Counted from the stretch's first letter, positions 1-6,550 are shown. The stretch: DNA of 26,289 nucleotides from an uncultured Clostridia bacterium (GCA_947177115.1 CAMWTG010000004.1:1-26289), one strand, 5' to 3'. Notes: generated by a model from the letters alone, not told the origin. Translations and numbers: made by a program.

Positions 1-251
1 GTCAAAATCAGCATAGGAAGAAAGAACAGGTAGTCCTTTGCGCTGCCGCGCCACTTCACCAGCCCGTATTTTTCTTCCAGATGAAAACGCTTGATAAACG
101 CCAATATACCCGCCGCGATGACCGCAAGCCCGGCCAGCATGACGGCGCTCTCATCGCCGAAGGAACCTCTTATAGGGACCGTGACGGCGCAGTACACAAC
201 GATCCAGAAGATCGCAAAGGACAATTCGCTTTTCTCATACAACTTTTTCAT
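1..251 (-). CDS. CPBP-family intramembrane metalloprotease, N-terminal part (runs off window)
   Basis: The frame opens at an ATG on the minus strand (249-251) and stays open to the window edge, so only about 83 N-terminal residues are visible. They start MKKLYEKSELSFAIFWIVVY, contain two hydrophobic helices (about residues 10-25 and 37-53), and continue with a KRFHLEEKYGL-like stretch and another helix. This is the usual opening of CPBP (CAAX protease/bacteriocin-processing) proteins of Clostridia. The catalytic EExxxR and HxxxH-type motifs would lie outside the window, so activity cannot be judged. The start codon overlaps the stop of the TetR gene (ATGA), so the two are translationally coupled and probably share the TetR promoter. 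The family call rests on remembered N-terminal pattern and is moderate. Confidence 0.7.
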   Translation of the reverse strand, partial: MKKLYEKSELSFAIFWIVVYCAVTVPIRGSFGDESAVMLAGLAVIAAGILAFIKRFHLEEKYGLVKWRGSAKDYLFFLPMLIL

Positions 252-820
252 ACTTCCTCCTCCCGCACCGCCAGCACCGCGCCGCGATAAGCCCGCTCCA
301 GATGCCCGGAGATAACTTTTTCGTCAAATTCCAGTCCGTTGTTGGCAATGATGCTGGCGTATCCGTGGGCAAACAGGGCGATGGTCACAAAAACCTCTTT
401 GGTCTGCTTCATATTCATCTCTATTGCGGCCTGCATGGCGGACAGCACCGGTTCCAGCTCCTCCGAATCGACCATTTCAAGCAGGCTCTTTTCGACCGCG
501 AAGCCGGACTGAAACAGGAAGCGGAACAGCTGCGGCTCCTCAACGGCAAACCGGATGTAGTTCAGTCCGATCCCCAGCATGACCCCCTCCTCCGGATCTC
601 TGATATTCATCAGATATTCCGTGTGAAACCAGTCCAGTCTGGCGTATACGGCTCTCTTCAGCTCCTCGATCCTCGCAAAATGGTACATGACCGGCTGTGT
701 GGAGCACCCCAGCCGTTCCGCCACGCTCCGGGCATTGATGCACTCCGCGCCCCGCTCCCTGGCGATCTGGAAAGCGGCCTCTATGATGCTGTCCCTCGTA
801 ACTTTTGCTTTCGGCGGCAT
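248..820 (-). CDS. TetR/AcrR-family transcriptional regulator
   Basis: A 190-aa one-component regulator. Residues about 7-50 form the TetR DNA-binding helix-turn-helix (SIIEAAFQIARERGAECINARSVAERLGCSTQPVMYHF, of which the recognition helix is the part after SVAERLG). The remaining all-helical region is the ligand-binding/dimerisation domain typical of 180-200-aa TetR proteins. The start is set at the ATG at 820 because AGGAGG (826-831) lies 5 nt upstream; a start seven codons earlier would overlap that site. A consensus promoter and a palindrome over the predicted transcription start lie just upstream, which suggests autoregulation. The last codons overlap the CPBP protease start, so that membrane protein is the likely regulated partner. 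The ligand is unknown. Confidence 0.9.
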   Translation of the reverse strand: MPPKAKVTRDSIIEAAFQIARERGAECINARSVAERLGCSTQPVMYHFARIEELKRAVYARLDWFHTEYLMNIRDPEEGVMLGIGLNYIRFAVEEPQLFRFLFQSGFAVEKSLLEMVDSEELEPVLSAMQAAIEMNMKQTKEVFVTIALFAHGYASIIANNGLEFDEKVISGHLERAYRGAVLAVREEEV

Positions 821-843
821 ACCGTCCTCCTTGTGTAACATGC

Positions 844-886
844 GTTATATAACAATGATTATAGCGCATGGAGGGCTGCTTGTCAA
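844..886 (-). promoter_or_regulatory. Promoter and putative TetR operator for TetR-CPBP operon
   Basis: Minus-strand TTGACA (881-886), a 17-nt spacer and TATAAT (858-863) form a perfect sigma-A consensus promoter. The predicted transcription start (about 851) falls inside the 10-bp palindrome GTTATATAAC (844-853). A wider inverted pair, CATGCG (839-844) and CGCATG (865-870), surrounds the -10. A repressor bound here would block initiation. That the encoded TetR is the binder is inference. Confidence 0.75.
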
Positions 887-902
887 CCCCTGTTAAAAAG
901 TA

Positions 903-938
903 AAAAAGTCCGGCGCGGGATCCCGCGCCGGACTTTTT
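903..938 (-). terminator. Intrinsic terminator after the lipoprotein gene
   Basis: An almost perfect palindrome centred at 920/921 with a GC-rich core (GTCCGGCGCGGGA and its complement) is flanked by A-run and T-run, so it could terminate in either direction. It starts at the stop codon of the leftward lipoprotein gene and separates it from the TetR promoter. Confidence 0.9.
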
Positions 939-1867
939 CATTGGATCGTCAGATATGCGTTCCTTCCCAGTCCCTCGCCGTCCAGCAGGACCACCATGTG
1001 GGAAACCGGTTCCTCTCCCTCCTCCGGGACATTGTAAGCCGTCCGGACCGTGCCCCCGCTGTTGACTTCCTCCACCAGCACCCAGTCCGTCTCCTCCTCG
1101 CAGTTTACCTCCGGCAGCTCGTCCCGCAGAGCCAGATCATCGGACCGGACGCTGGCGTTGTTCCCGTCAAACTGCGTCACCACCAGCCGCGTCAACCGGT
1201 CTACCATCTCCACCTTTACATGAACATCGATGTTCTCCGTGACGGTCTCGCCGTTCCAGTCGGTGATGGTCTGCGTCTGGTTCTCGCTGTATCCGAATCC
1301 ACCGCCGCCTCCGCTGCTGTTGCCGCTGCCATCGATATAGACCCTGCCGTCCGCCGTCTGGTAGACCCGGTAGCACGTCCAGATGCGGGTATTGTCCACA
1401 TACGCATCCCAGTCCTCCGCCCCCAGGGGCGGACCGCAGTAGACGGTGCCGCTGATGGTATTGAACGTCCCCTCATCGGAAACACGGATGGCGTTGCCCT
1501 CCTCGCCGGGGGCCATATTGGAAACCATCTGGCTGACATATCCGTGTTCATCATTTGTTTCAATGAGAAACAGGCTGTAGCCCCCCTCCATCCCCGGAAA
1601 GACGTAGTTCCCCGTTTCATCCTCCACGGCGAACAGCACCTCTCTGGAGAAGCTCAGGGCTCCGAACTGCCCCGTTTCGAAAGAGTCTGTGCCGTATTCC
1701 TCCAGGTAGGGGTTGTCAAGAAGTCTGTCCGAATAGCCCTGGGTGCAGACCAGATAGAACCCCGCAAACCGGTCGCCGCCCGATGCCCTTTCCTCCGGCT
1801 GTGCCAGGGAGCACCCCGCCAGCAGCAGCGCTGCCAGCGCACACAGCAGCCATCTATTTTTCTTCAT
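938..1867 (-). CDS. Uncharacterised lipoprotein
   Basis: A 309-aa exported protein. The N-terminus has Lys/Arg, a hydrophobic core and the lipobox LLAGC, so it should be lipidated and anchored on the outer face of the membrane. The mature part has no motif I can assign. It holds a Gly-rich stretch (SGNSSGGGGGFGYSE, about residues 182-196) and many acidic and aromatic residues. Similar lipoproteins of unknown function are familiar from Oscillospiraceae. The start at 1867 is chosen because GGAGG (1874-1878) lies 6 nt upstream; the earlier in-frame ATG at 1873 touches that site. The gene overlaps the 3' end of the XRE gene by 14 bp, so the two are coupled. A terminator follows directly. Confidence 0.85.
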   Translation of the reverse strand: MKKNRWLLCALAALLLAGCSLAQPEERASGGDRFAGFYLVCTQGYSDRLLDNPYLEEYGTDSFETGQFGALSFSREVLFAVEDETGNYVFPGMEGGYSLFLIETNDEHGYVSQMVSNMAPGEEGNAIRVSDEGTFNTISGTVYCGPPLGAEDWDAYVDNTRIWTCYRVYQTADGRVYIDGSGNSSGGGGGFGYSENQTQTITDWNGETVTENIDVHVKVEMVDRLTRLVVTQFDGNNASVRSDDLALRDELPEVNCEEETDWVLVEEVNSGGTVRTAYNVPEEGEEPVSHMVVLLDGEGLGRNAYLTIQ

Positions 1868-2084
1868 TTTCATCCTCCAATCTCCCGTCAAAACGCAGGA
1901 TATCCCCCACCTGGCAGTCCAGATAGTAGCAGATCCTGTTGATGGTGTGGAACCGCACGCCGTTGGCCTTCCCCGACCGCAGGATGGACAGATTGGCCTC
2001 CGTGATCCCCACCCTGGCGCACAGCTCCTTCCCGGTCATGCCCCGGGCCTTCAGCATCTCGTCCAAATGTACCGTGATCGCCAT
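1854..2084 (-). CDS. Small Cro/CI-type (XRE) helix-turn-helix regulator, YozG-like
   Basis: A 76-aa protein made almost wholly of one HTH_XRE domain: HLDEMLKARGMTGKELCARVGITEANLSILRSGK, then VRFHTINRICYYLDCQVGDIL. The INRICYYLDCQVGDIL ending is characteristic of the YozG type, small regulators usually encoded next to multi-pass membrane proteins of the DUF2975 type, as here. The start at ATG 2084 is preferred over GTG 2093 because an AGGTGG site sits 5 nt upstream of the ATG. It lies between, and is tightly packed with, the membrane protein (9 bp upstream) and the lipoprotein (overlapping). It probably binds the twin inverted repeats before the operon, but this is inference. Confidence 0.9.
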   Translation of the reverse strand: MAITVHLDEMLKARGMTGKELCARVGITEANLSILRSGKANGVRFHTINRICYYLDCQVGDILRFDGRLEDENEEK

Positions 2085-2093
2085 AGCAGCCAC

Positions 2094-2939
2094 CTATATG
2101 ATGCTCTCGTTGTCATCACTGACCTCCTTCGCCCGCCGGAAGTACCGGCACAGCAGCCCCAGCACCGCCGCCAGCAGCACGGAGGCGAAGGGGAAGGAGA
2201 CGTTGTACCGCACAGAGTGCAGTACCGGAAGCAGGAAGAATTGCAGCAGGTTCCCCGCCACGCAGATGCCCACCGACAGCGCCGCCATCCGGGCGCACTG
2301 TCCGCTCATCTCCTCCGCCAGCGCAGCGGTCTCCCCGCCAAAGGGTGCCTCCTCCATCCGGAGGCCCAGCTTTCCGCCCCACCGCAGCACCTGGCAGCAC
2401 AGCAGGGTGGGGATCAGATCCATCACCGCCAGCACGCCCAGGACCAGATAGGTAGGCATCAGCGCCCCGGTGCCCAGCGCGGTATTGCCCTCCGCCACGC
2501 CCAGGATCTTCTGCCACAGCCCGATGCCCTGGACCAGCACCGCCAGCCACGCCAGAGCCCACGATGACCACCGCAGCAGCCGCTCCATAGTCCGCCCCGG
2601 CCGCTCCGCCTCCAGGATATTTTTCAGCCCCCGCAGCACCGCCCAGGCCAGCATGGTCGACCCCACACACCCGGCGGCGGCCAGTCCAATAAACGCCCTG
2701 GCATCGTATTCAGATACCAGCTGCGTAGGATTCACCAGATAAAACAGTCCTGCCAGTATCTCCCCCGCCGCCAACAGCAGCAGCCAGTCAGCCTTCCTCC
2801 GGCCTCTCCACAGCAGCCCCAGTGCAGGCAATGCCGTCAGCCCCAGCACGATCCCCCAAGCGGCGGCGTTGCCGCCTCCCCCAGAGAGCGACAGCTCCCT
2901 GAGCCATTCCCCAAAACGGGCAAGCATCCCGATCGTCAT
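2094..2939 (-). CDS. Multi-pass membrane protein, possibly DUF2975-like
   Basis: A 281-aa integral membrane protein with about seven hydrophobic segments. The C-terminal half ends with a cytoplasmic basic/acidic tail (RYFRRAKEVSDDNESII). I cannot assign a family firmly. Its pairing with a YozG-like regulator suggests a DUF2975 relative, but it is longer than the usual 150-200 aa and has an additional N-terminal hydrophobic part. The ATG at 2939 has AGGAGG (2947-2952) 7 nt upstream. It is the first gene of a three-gene operon with the XRE regulator and the lipoprotein, and its promoter is bracketed by two identical-core inverted repeats. Function unknown. Confidence 0.8.
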   Translation of the reverse strand: MTIGMLARFGEWLRELSLSGGGGNAAAWGIVLGLTALPALGLLWRGRRKADWLLLLAAGEILAGLFYLVNPTQLVSEYDARAFIGLAAAGCVGSTMLAWAVLRGLKNILEAERPGRTMERLLRWSSWALAWLAVLVQGIGLWQKILGVAEGNTALGTGALMPTYLVLGVLAVMDLIPTLLCCQVLRWGGKLGLRMEEAPFGGETAALAEEMSGQCARMAALSVGICVAGNLLQFFLLPVLHSVRYNVSFPFASVLLAAVLGLLCRYFRRAKEVSDDNESII

Positions 2940-2954
2940 AGCGCGACCTCCTCA

Positions 2955-3021
2955 AATTATTGTTTTACAATAATTGCACATGCTCAGCATACCACCAAAA
3001 TTATTGTTTGTCAATAATTTT
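2955..3021 (-). promoter_or_regulatory. Promoter flanked by twin AATTATTG-N5-CAATAATT operators
   Basis: On the minus strand TTGACA (3009-3014), a 17-nt spacer and TATGCT (2986-2991) form a good sigma-A promoter for the membrane protein/XRE/lipoprotein operon. Two inverted repeats share the core AATTATTG-N5-CAATAATT. The first (2997-3021) overlaps the -35 and has 10-bp arms. The second (2955-2975) lies just downstream of the predicted start and 2 nt before the ribosome binding site. Their centres are 44 bp apart, about four helical turns, which would suit cooperative binding or looping by a dimeric repressor. Confidence 0.8.
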
Positions 3022-3031
3022 TCCCGCAGAA

Positions 3032-3060
3032 AAACGGCGGAGGATATTCCTCCGCCGTTT
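3032..3060 (-). terminator. Intrinsic terminator after exoA
   Basis: A 13-bp perfect stem AAACGGCGGAGGA / TCCTCCGCCGTTT with a 3-nt loop lies 1 nt past the exoA stop codon. On the minus strand the stem ends in a T run of five or more bases. Confidence 0.9.
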
Positions 3061-3061
3061 C

Positions 3062-3814
3062 TTAATCCAGCGTCACGCCCACCGGGCAGTGGTCGCTGCC
3101 CATGATCTCCGGGAAAATATCCGCTCCCGCCAGCCGGTCCCGCAGCCGCCGGGACAGGATAAAGTAGTCGATCCGCCACCCCGCGTTGTTGGCACGGGCG
3201 TTGAATTGGTAGCTCCACCAGCTGTAGGCCCCCGTCTTGTCCGGATACAGTTCCCGGAAACTGTCGATGAACCCCGCCTCCAGCAGCTCGGTCATCTTCC
3301 CCCGCTCCTGGTCAGAAAACCCGGCGTTGCCCCGGTTGGGCCCGGGATTCTTCAGATCGATCTCCTCATGGGCCACGTTCAGATCTCCGCAATAGACCAC
3401 CGGTTTGACCTTGTCCAGCCCGCACAGATAGGTCCGGAGGTCATCCTCCCAGATCATCCGGTAGTCGATCCGCTCCAGTCCCCGCTTGGCGTTGGGGGTA
3501 TAGCAGCAGACCAGGTAGAAGTCCTCATACTCCGCCGTGATGATCCGCCCCTCGTGGCGGTGGATGTCATCTCCGAAGCCGTAGGTCACCGCCAGCGGCT
3601 CCACCCGGCTGAGAATAGCCGTCCCGGAATACCCCTTCTTGTCGGCGTAATTCCAGTACATATGGTACCCTGGGAGCTCCAGCTCCACCTGCCCCTCCTG
3701 GATCTTCGTCTCCTGCAGGCAGTATACGTCCGCCCCCAGGGCTTCGCAGGACTCCAGGAACCCCTTCTTCATGCAGGCCCGCAGGCCGTTGACGTTCCAT
3801 GAAACAAGCCGCAT
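3062..3814 (-). CDS. exoA: Exodeoxyribonuclease III / AP endonuclease
   Basis: A 250-aa enzyme of the exonuclease/endonuclease/phosphatase fold. It cleaves DNA 5' to abasic sites and removes 3'-blocking groups in base-excision repair. All family motifs are visible: SWNVNGLR with metal-site Asn7, LQETK with Glu35, YTPN (105-108), GDLN (143-146, catalytic Asp144 and Asn146), WRIDYF (Asp216) and GSDHCPV (Asp241-His242). Length is normal for ExoA/Xth, so it looks intact and active. A GGAGG site precedes the ATG at 3814. The gene starts 12 bp after yhaM, so the two nucleases form an operon ending at the terminator at 3032-3060. Confidence 0.97.
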   Translation of the reverse strand: MRLVSWNVNGLRACMKKGFLESCEALGADVYCLQETKIQEGQVELELPGYHMYWNYADKKGYSGTAILSRVEPLAVTYGFGDDIHRHEGRIITAEYEDFYLVCCYTPNAKRGLERIDYRMIWEDDLRTYLCGLDKVKPVVYCGDLNVAHEEIDLKNPGPNRGNAGFSDQERGKMTELLEAGFIDSFRELYPDKTGAYSWWSYQFNARANNAGWRIDYFILSRRLRDRLAGADIFPEIMGSDHCPVGVTLD

Positions 3815-3826
3815 CTCTCCGCCTCC

Positions 3827-4774
3827 CTATCTGTGCCGGTAGATCCGCTTGTCCAGGGCGAATACCCGCTTGCTGAAGGTCCCGACCAACGTTTCCTCCA
3901 TGGTCTCCTTGTAGATCTCCATCCGGCTGTCGATGAGGTCGATCATGCTCAGCAGCTCGCTCTCGGCGCACATGGGCCGCACCGCGGCCCCAAACTCCGG
4001 CTCCCCGTGATGGCTGAGCAGCATGTGCTGGAGCAGCACGGACTTCTCCTCCGGCACGCCCAGCTCCTTCGCGGCCTCCGCCGCCGCCTGGGCCCCCATC
4101 ACCAGATGCCCCAGCAGCTGGCCCTTGGTGCTGTACTCTGTTACCAGCCCCAGGGGGGAGGTAACAAACTCATCGCACTTGGCCACATCGTGCAAAATAG
4201 TCCCCGCCACCAGCAGGTCCCGGTCCACCACCTCCGGATATACCCCCGCCAGCTGGTCTGCGATCCGGGCCATATACAACGTGTGCATCAGCAGGCCGCT
4301 GACGAAGCTGTGGTGCATGCTCTTCCCGCCGGGGATCGAGCGGAACCGTTCTCCATACTGCTCCAGCACCTTCCGGCACACGGCCCGGTAATCTGCGTCC
4401 CTAATGCCGTCCGCCATATCCAGCAGTTCCCGCCACCCGGCATCCACATCAATGGGCGCAACAGGCACCAGCTCGCCCAGATTGTACTGGTCGTCCTCCT
4501 GTGTGGCGCGCAGGCGGGTAAGGATCAGCTGCAAAGTGCCCCGGTATTCAGTGACGTTTCCCCGCAGCTTGATAACGGTGCCCTCATCCTGGACGCCCAG
4601 AGGGCCGGCGTAATCCCAGCACTTGGCATCGATAGCTCCGCTGCGGTCCGCCACTGCGGCGGCCAGGAAGGGCTTCCCGCTGTTGGATGTTTTGATCTGG
4701 GCGGTCTTCAGAATGTAAAAGCCCTCGATCTCATCTCCGGTCTCCAGGTCGGCGATCCACTTGTTGAATTCCAT
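3827..4774 (-). CDS. yhaM: YhaM-family 3'-5' exoribonuclease (OB fold + HD domain)
   Basis: A 315-aa cytoplasmic nuclease. Residues about 12-95 are an OB-type nucleic-acid-binding domain (GFYILKTAQIKTSNSGKPF...). Residues about 150-290 are an HD phosphohydrolase domain with MHHSFVSGLLMHTLYM, ILHDVAK (the HD pair) and SHHGEPE. This arrangement is that of YhaM, which degrades RNA and single-stranded DNA 3' to 5'. The start at 4774 has AGGAG 8 nt upstream; an in-frame ATG at 4780 is only 2 nt from that site and less likely. It is the first gene of the yhaM-exoA operon and has its own promoter at 4805-4833. The last residues (DKRIYRHR) match the normal family end. Confidence 0.95.
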   Translation of the reverse strand: MEFNKWIADLETGDEIEGFYILKTAQIKTSNSGKPFLAAAVADRSGAIDAKCWDYAGPLGVQDEGTVIKLRGNVTEYRGTLQLILTRLRATQEDDQYNLGELVPVAPIDVDAGWRELLDMADGIRDADYRAVCRKVLEQYGERFRSIPGGKSMHHSFVSGLLMHTLYMARIADQLAGVYPEVVDRDLLVAGTILHDVAKCDEFVTSPLGLVTEYSTKGQLLGHLVMGAQAAAEAAKELGVPEEKSVLLQHMLLSHHGEPEFGAAVRPMCAESELLSMIDLIDSRMEIYKETMEETLVGTFSKRVFALDKRIYRHR

Positions 4775-4804
4775 GGTCATATCTCCTCTTCTTTCTGTGG
4801 GGCT

Positions 4805-4833
4805 AGTATATCATGGAATCGAAGCGCTGTCGA
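4805..4833 (-). promoter_or_regulatory. Sigma-A promoter for yhaM-exoA
   Basis: Minus-strand TCGACA (4828-4833), a 17-nt spacer and TATACT (4805-4810) match the consensus at 5/6 and 5/6. The predicted start is about 24 nt before the yhaM start codon. Confidence 0.75.
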
Positions 4834-4866
4834 GGGATATTTTCCGGGCTGCCGTCCGGGACTGCG

Positions 4867-4900
4867 AAAACCTCCCGCGCCGCGGCTGCGGCGCGGGAGG
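4867..4900 (-). terminator. Intrinsic terminator after spoVAC
   Basis: A 13-bp perfect GC stem (CCTCCCGCGCCGC, 4871-4883, with its complement 4888-4900) and a 4-nt loop are followed on the minus strand by TTTT. It lies 11 bp after the spoVAC stop, so spoVAC is a single-gene transcript. Confidence 0.9.
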
Positions 4901-4911
4901 CATGTTCCTTT

Positions 4912-5346
4912 TTACAGGAGCATCAGCACGATCCCATAGATCACGCTGGCCGTCACGCCGAAGACGATCACCGGCCCCGCCACAGTGAACATCTTCGCCG
5001 CCATGCCGGTGACCAGCCCCTCGCTTTTGAAGTCAATGGCCGGAGACGCCACCGCGTTGGCAAAGCCCGTGATGGGCACCAGTGTCCCCGCCCCGCCCCA
5101 GCGGCCCAGCTTGTTATACAGGTTCAGTCCCGTCAGCAGCACCGACAGCAGCACCAGGCTGATGGACGTGGCCGTCCCCGCATCGGTCTTTTCCAGGCCC
5201 ATGGCCATCCATCCGTCCATGACCGCCTGTCCCAGCACGCAGATGCCGCCGCCAAAGACAAAAGCCAGGGCGCAGTTTTTCACAATGGGAGAACTTTTTG
5301 CCCGTTCCTGAACATACTTCTGATAATCCTGTTTTGAAATTTCCAT
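4912..5346 (-). CDS. spoVAC: Stage V sporulation protein AC (SpoVA channel component)
   Basis: A 144-aa membrane protein of the SpoVAC/SpoVAE family. SpoVA proteins form the inner-membrane channel that loads dipicolinic acid into the forespore and releases it at germination. The short N-terminal KQDYQKYVQERAKSSPIVKNC followed by AFVFGGGICVLGQ fits SpoVAC rather than SpoVAE. The conserved block GRWGGAGTLVPITGFANAVASPAIDFKSEG and the hydrophobic end are present. The start at 5346 has AGGAG 7 nt upstream. Unlike the usual spoVAC-spoVAD-spoVAE operon, no spoVAD follows: a terminator comes 11 bp after the stop. A sigma-G-like promoter lies upstream. It may be an additional copy, with the main operon elsewhere. 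Confidence 0.93.
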   Translation of the reverse strand: MEISKQDYQKYVQERAKSSPIVKNCALAFVFGGGICVLGQAVMDGWMAMGLEKTDAGTATSISLVLLSVLLTGLNLYNKLGRWGGAGTLVPITGFANAVASPAIDFKSEGLVTGMAAKMFTVAGPVIVFGVTASVIYGIVLMLL

Positions 5347-5377
5347 GGTACATCTCCTCACAAAAGATTCCTGGGAA

Positions 5378-5406
5378 TAGTATCTGTCAAAGCGGGACGG
5401 ATATAC
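5378..5406 (-). promoter_or_regulatory. Possible sigma-G-type promoter of spoVAC
   Basis: On the minus strand GTATA (5402-5406), 17 nt, then GATACTA (5378-5384). Compared with the Bacillus sigma-G consensus (GMATR, N17-18, CATNMTA), 4/5 and 6/7 positions agree. SpoVA operons are sigma-G dependent in Bacillus, which fits. A TTGACA also occurs inside the spacer, but no sigma-A -10 stands at the right distance from it. Confidence 0.5.
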
Positions 5407-5471
5407 CGGGGAAAGTATTTCCGGCCATAAAAAAACCTTTGCCGGGCAATCTATGAGCGAGGTGAGGAAAG

Positions 5472-5678
5472 ATGTCGATTGATCTGGGTATGGGGATCCC
5501 CGTACTGCCCGAGGAAGACGAACCGGAAGAGGGCCGCGGCCAGCGGCAGGCGGAAAAGGCCCGGCGGCTGCTTTTTCTGGGGGGCGCCATGAACGCCATG
5601 GGCAGTTATCTGGGTCCGGTGTATCCCATGCTGCTGGACCCTATGATGGAAGATAAGGAAGAGGACCCCAATCCCTAA
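5472..5678 (+). CDS. Small acidic protein of unknown function
   Basis: A 68-aa frame with an ATG 7-8 nt after a GGTGAGGAAA ribosome binding site and a strong hairpin terminator 5 bp after its stop, which together make it a credible gene. The N-terminus (MSIDLGMGIPVLPEEDEPEEG) is acidic and Pro-rich, the middle is basic (RQAEKARRLL), and the rest has a hydrophobic Gly/Met stretch (FLGGAMNAMGSYLGPVYPMLLDPMM). No family recognised. It is transcribed divergently from spoVAC across about 125 bp, so a role in the spore is possible but unsupported by motif. Confidence 0.6.
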   Translation: MSIDLGMGIPVLPEEDEPEEGRGQRQAEKARRLLFLGGAMNAMGSYLGPVYPMLLDPMMEDKEEDPNP

Positions 5679-5683
5679 AGGAA

Positions 5684-5712
5684 AGCCCGGACGCGCCTTA
5701 CGCGTCCGGGCT
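5684..5712 (+). terminator. Hairpin terminator after the 68-aa gene
   Basis: A 12-bp perfect stem AGCCCGGACGCG / CGCGTCCGGGCT with the loop CCTTA begins 5 nt after the stop codon. The following CTTACATTCTTA is T-rich but has no long T run. About 130 AT-rich bases with no feature I can name follow up to the GNAT gene. Confidence 0.75.
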
Positions 5713-5840
5713 CTTACATTCTTAACTTAATGGAGCGCAGTTAAGCGGCTGATATAGTCATATACCATCTTATTACCCATCTGCATTATAAAATATTCGA
5801 CTATTTGTAAATATTTAGATTTTGCGTTACTTCTGAAACA

Positions 5841-6338
5841 TTACCGGAACCAGTAGTATGCTCGCTCCTCTGTCTCCCTGCGGAGCTCCCCGCCGTTGGC
5901 CTCGGCCACCTTGCGGGAGAGGATGTTGTCCGGGTAGACAGTCACCAGGATCTCCTCCATGATGCCCATGCGGCGGGCCTCCTCCAGCATAAGCCGCAGC
6001 AGCTCCTTCCCATAGCCTTTTCCCCGATGGCCGGACGCGATCGCGTAGCCGATATGCCCCCCGGCCTCCCGGAGAGTATCGGTGAGCCGGTGGCGCAGAT
6101 TGCCCTGGCCTACGGGTACGCCGTCCGACATGAGCCAGAAGGTGCTGGCGGGAACCATCCAGTCCTCCAGACCGATGCCCTGGGCCATGTCCACCTTTCT
6201 TTTGAGATAGGCGGGAAAATCGGCGTAGGGGATGCCATGGGCGCTGTTGAGAAAGCCGTTTTCCTTAGCACCGATGCTCTGGAGCATGTCGTAGAACTCC
6301 CTGCCATCGGTAAGGGAAACAGGCTGTAAGTATAGCAT
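5841..6338 (-). CDS. GNAT-family N-acetyltransferase
   Basis: A 165-aa single-domain acetyltransferase that would transfer an acetyl group from acetyl-CoA to an unknown amine. The acetyl-CoA loop (motif A) is HIGYAIASGHRGKGYGKELLRL, in which RGKGYGKE is the R/QxxGxG/A signature, followed by EILVTVYPDNILSRKVAEANGG (motif B region, Asn-Xaa-Xaa-Ser). It belongs to the group with an N-terminal LYLQPVSLTDGREFYDML-like stretch. The start at 6338 is preferred: GGAGG (6346-6350) is 7 nt upstream, while the ATG at 6344 is only 1 nt from it. It lies downstream of the 50-aa gene, separated by a weak hairpin (6360-6388), and may be read through from there. Confidence 0.9.
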   Translation of the reverse strand: MLYLQPVSLTDGREFYDMLQSIGAKENGFLNSAHGIPYADFPAYLKRKVDMAQGIGLEDWMVPASTFWLMSDGVPVGQGNLRHRLTDTLREAGGHIGYAIASGHRGKGYGKELLRLMLEEARRMGIMEEILVTVYPDNILSRKVAEANGGELRRETEERAYYWFR

Positions 6339-6359
6339 TTTCATTCCTCCTAAACAGAA

Positions 6360-6388
6360 ACCGGGCGAGGATCGACACCCCGCCCGGT
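6360..6388 (-). terminator. Hairpin between the 50-aa gene and GNAT gene
   Basis: An 8-bp stem ACCGGGCG / CGCCCGGT with a 13-nt loop lies 9 bp after the stop of the 50-aa gene. On the minus strand TTTCTGTTT follows, so termination would be partial at best. Confidence 0.6.
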
Positions 6389-6397
6389 CATAGATTT

Positions 6398-6550
6398 TCA
6401 CTTCTGGGACATTCCGGTGATATACGCTTTGATCAGTGCCTTGATCTCCTCTGGGGTGTAGGATTCTTTTTCCTCCGATGATTCAATGATATCGATCAAA
6501 TCATAGGCCATCGACTTTTTGATCTCATTAGACTCTCTATCCGTTGGCAT
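6398..6550 (-). CDS. Small conserved-looking protein, 50 aa
   Basis: A 50-aa frame, MPTDRESNEIKKSMAYDLIDIIESSEEKESYTPEEIKALIKAYITGMSQK when read in pieces of the visible helix pattern: an amphipathic helix (KKSMAYDLIDII), an acidic turn (ESSEEKE) and a second helix (TPEEIKALIKAYI). The ATG at 6550 has GGAGG 6 nt upstream and a near-consensus promoter stands about 50 nt further up, so it is very probably expressed. Short two-helix proteins of this type with an EEIKALI-like segment are common hypothetical proteins in Clostridia. Function unknown. Confidence 0.75.
   Translation of the reverse strand: MPTDRESNEIKKSMAYDLIDIIESSEEKESYTPEEIKALIKAYITGMSQK

Noticed and set aside
941..1942. A long plus-strand frame opposite the lipoprotein gene
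   Set aside because: The leftward gene has a signal peptide, lipobox, ribosome binding site and terminator; the plus frame has none of these.
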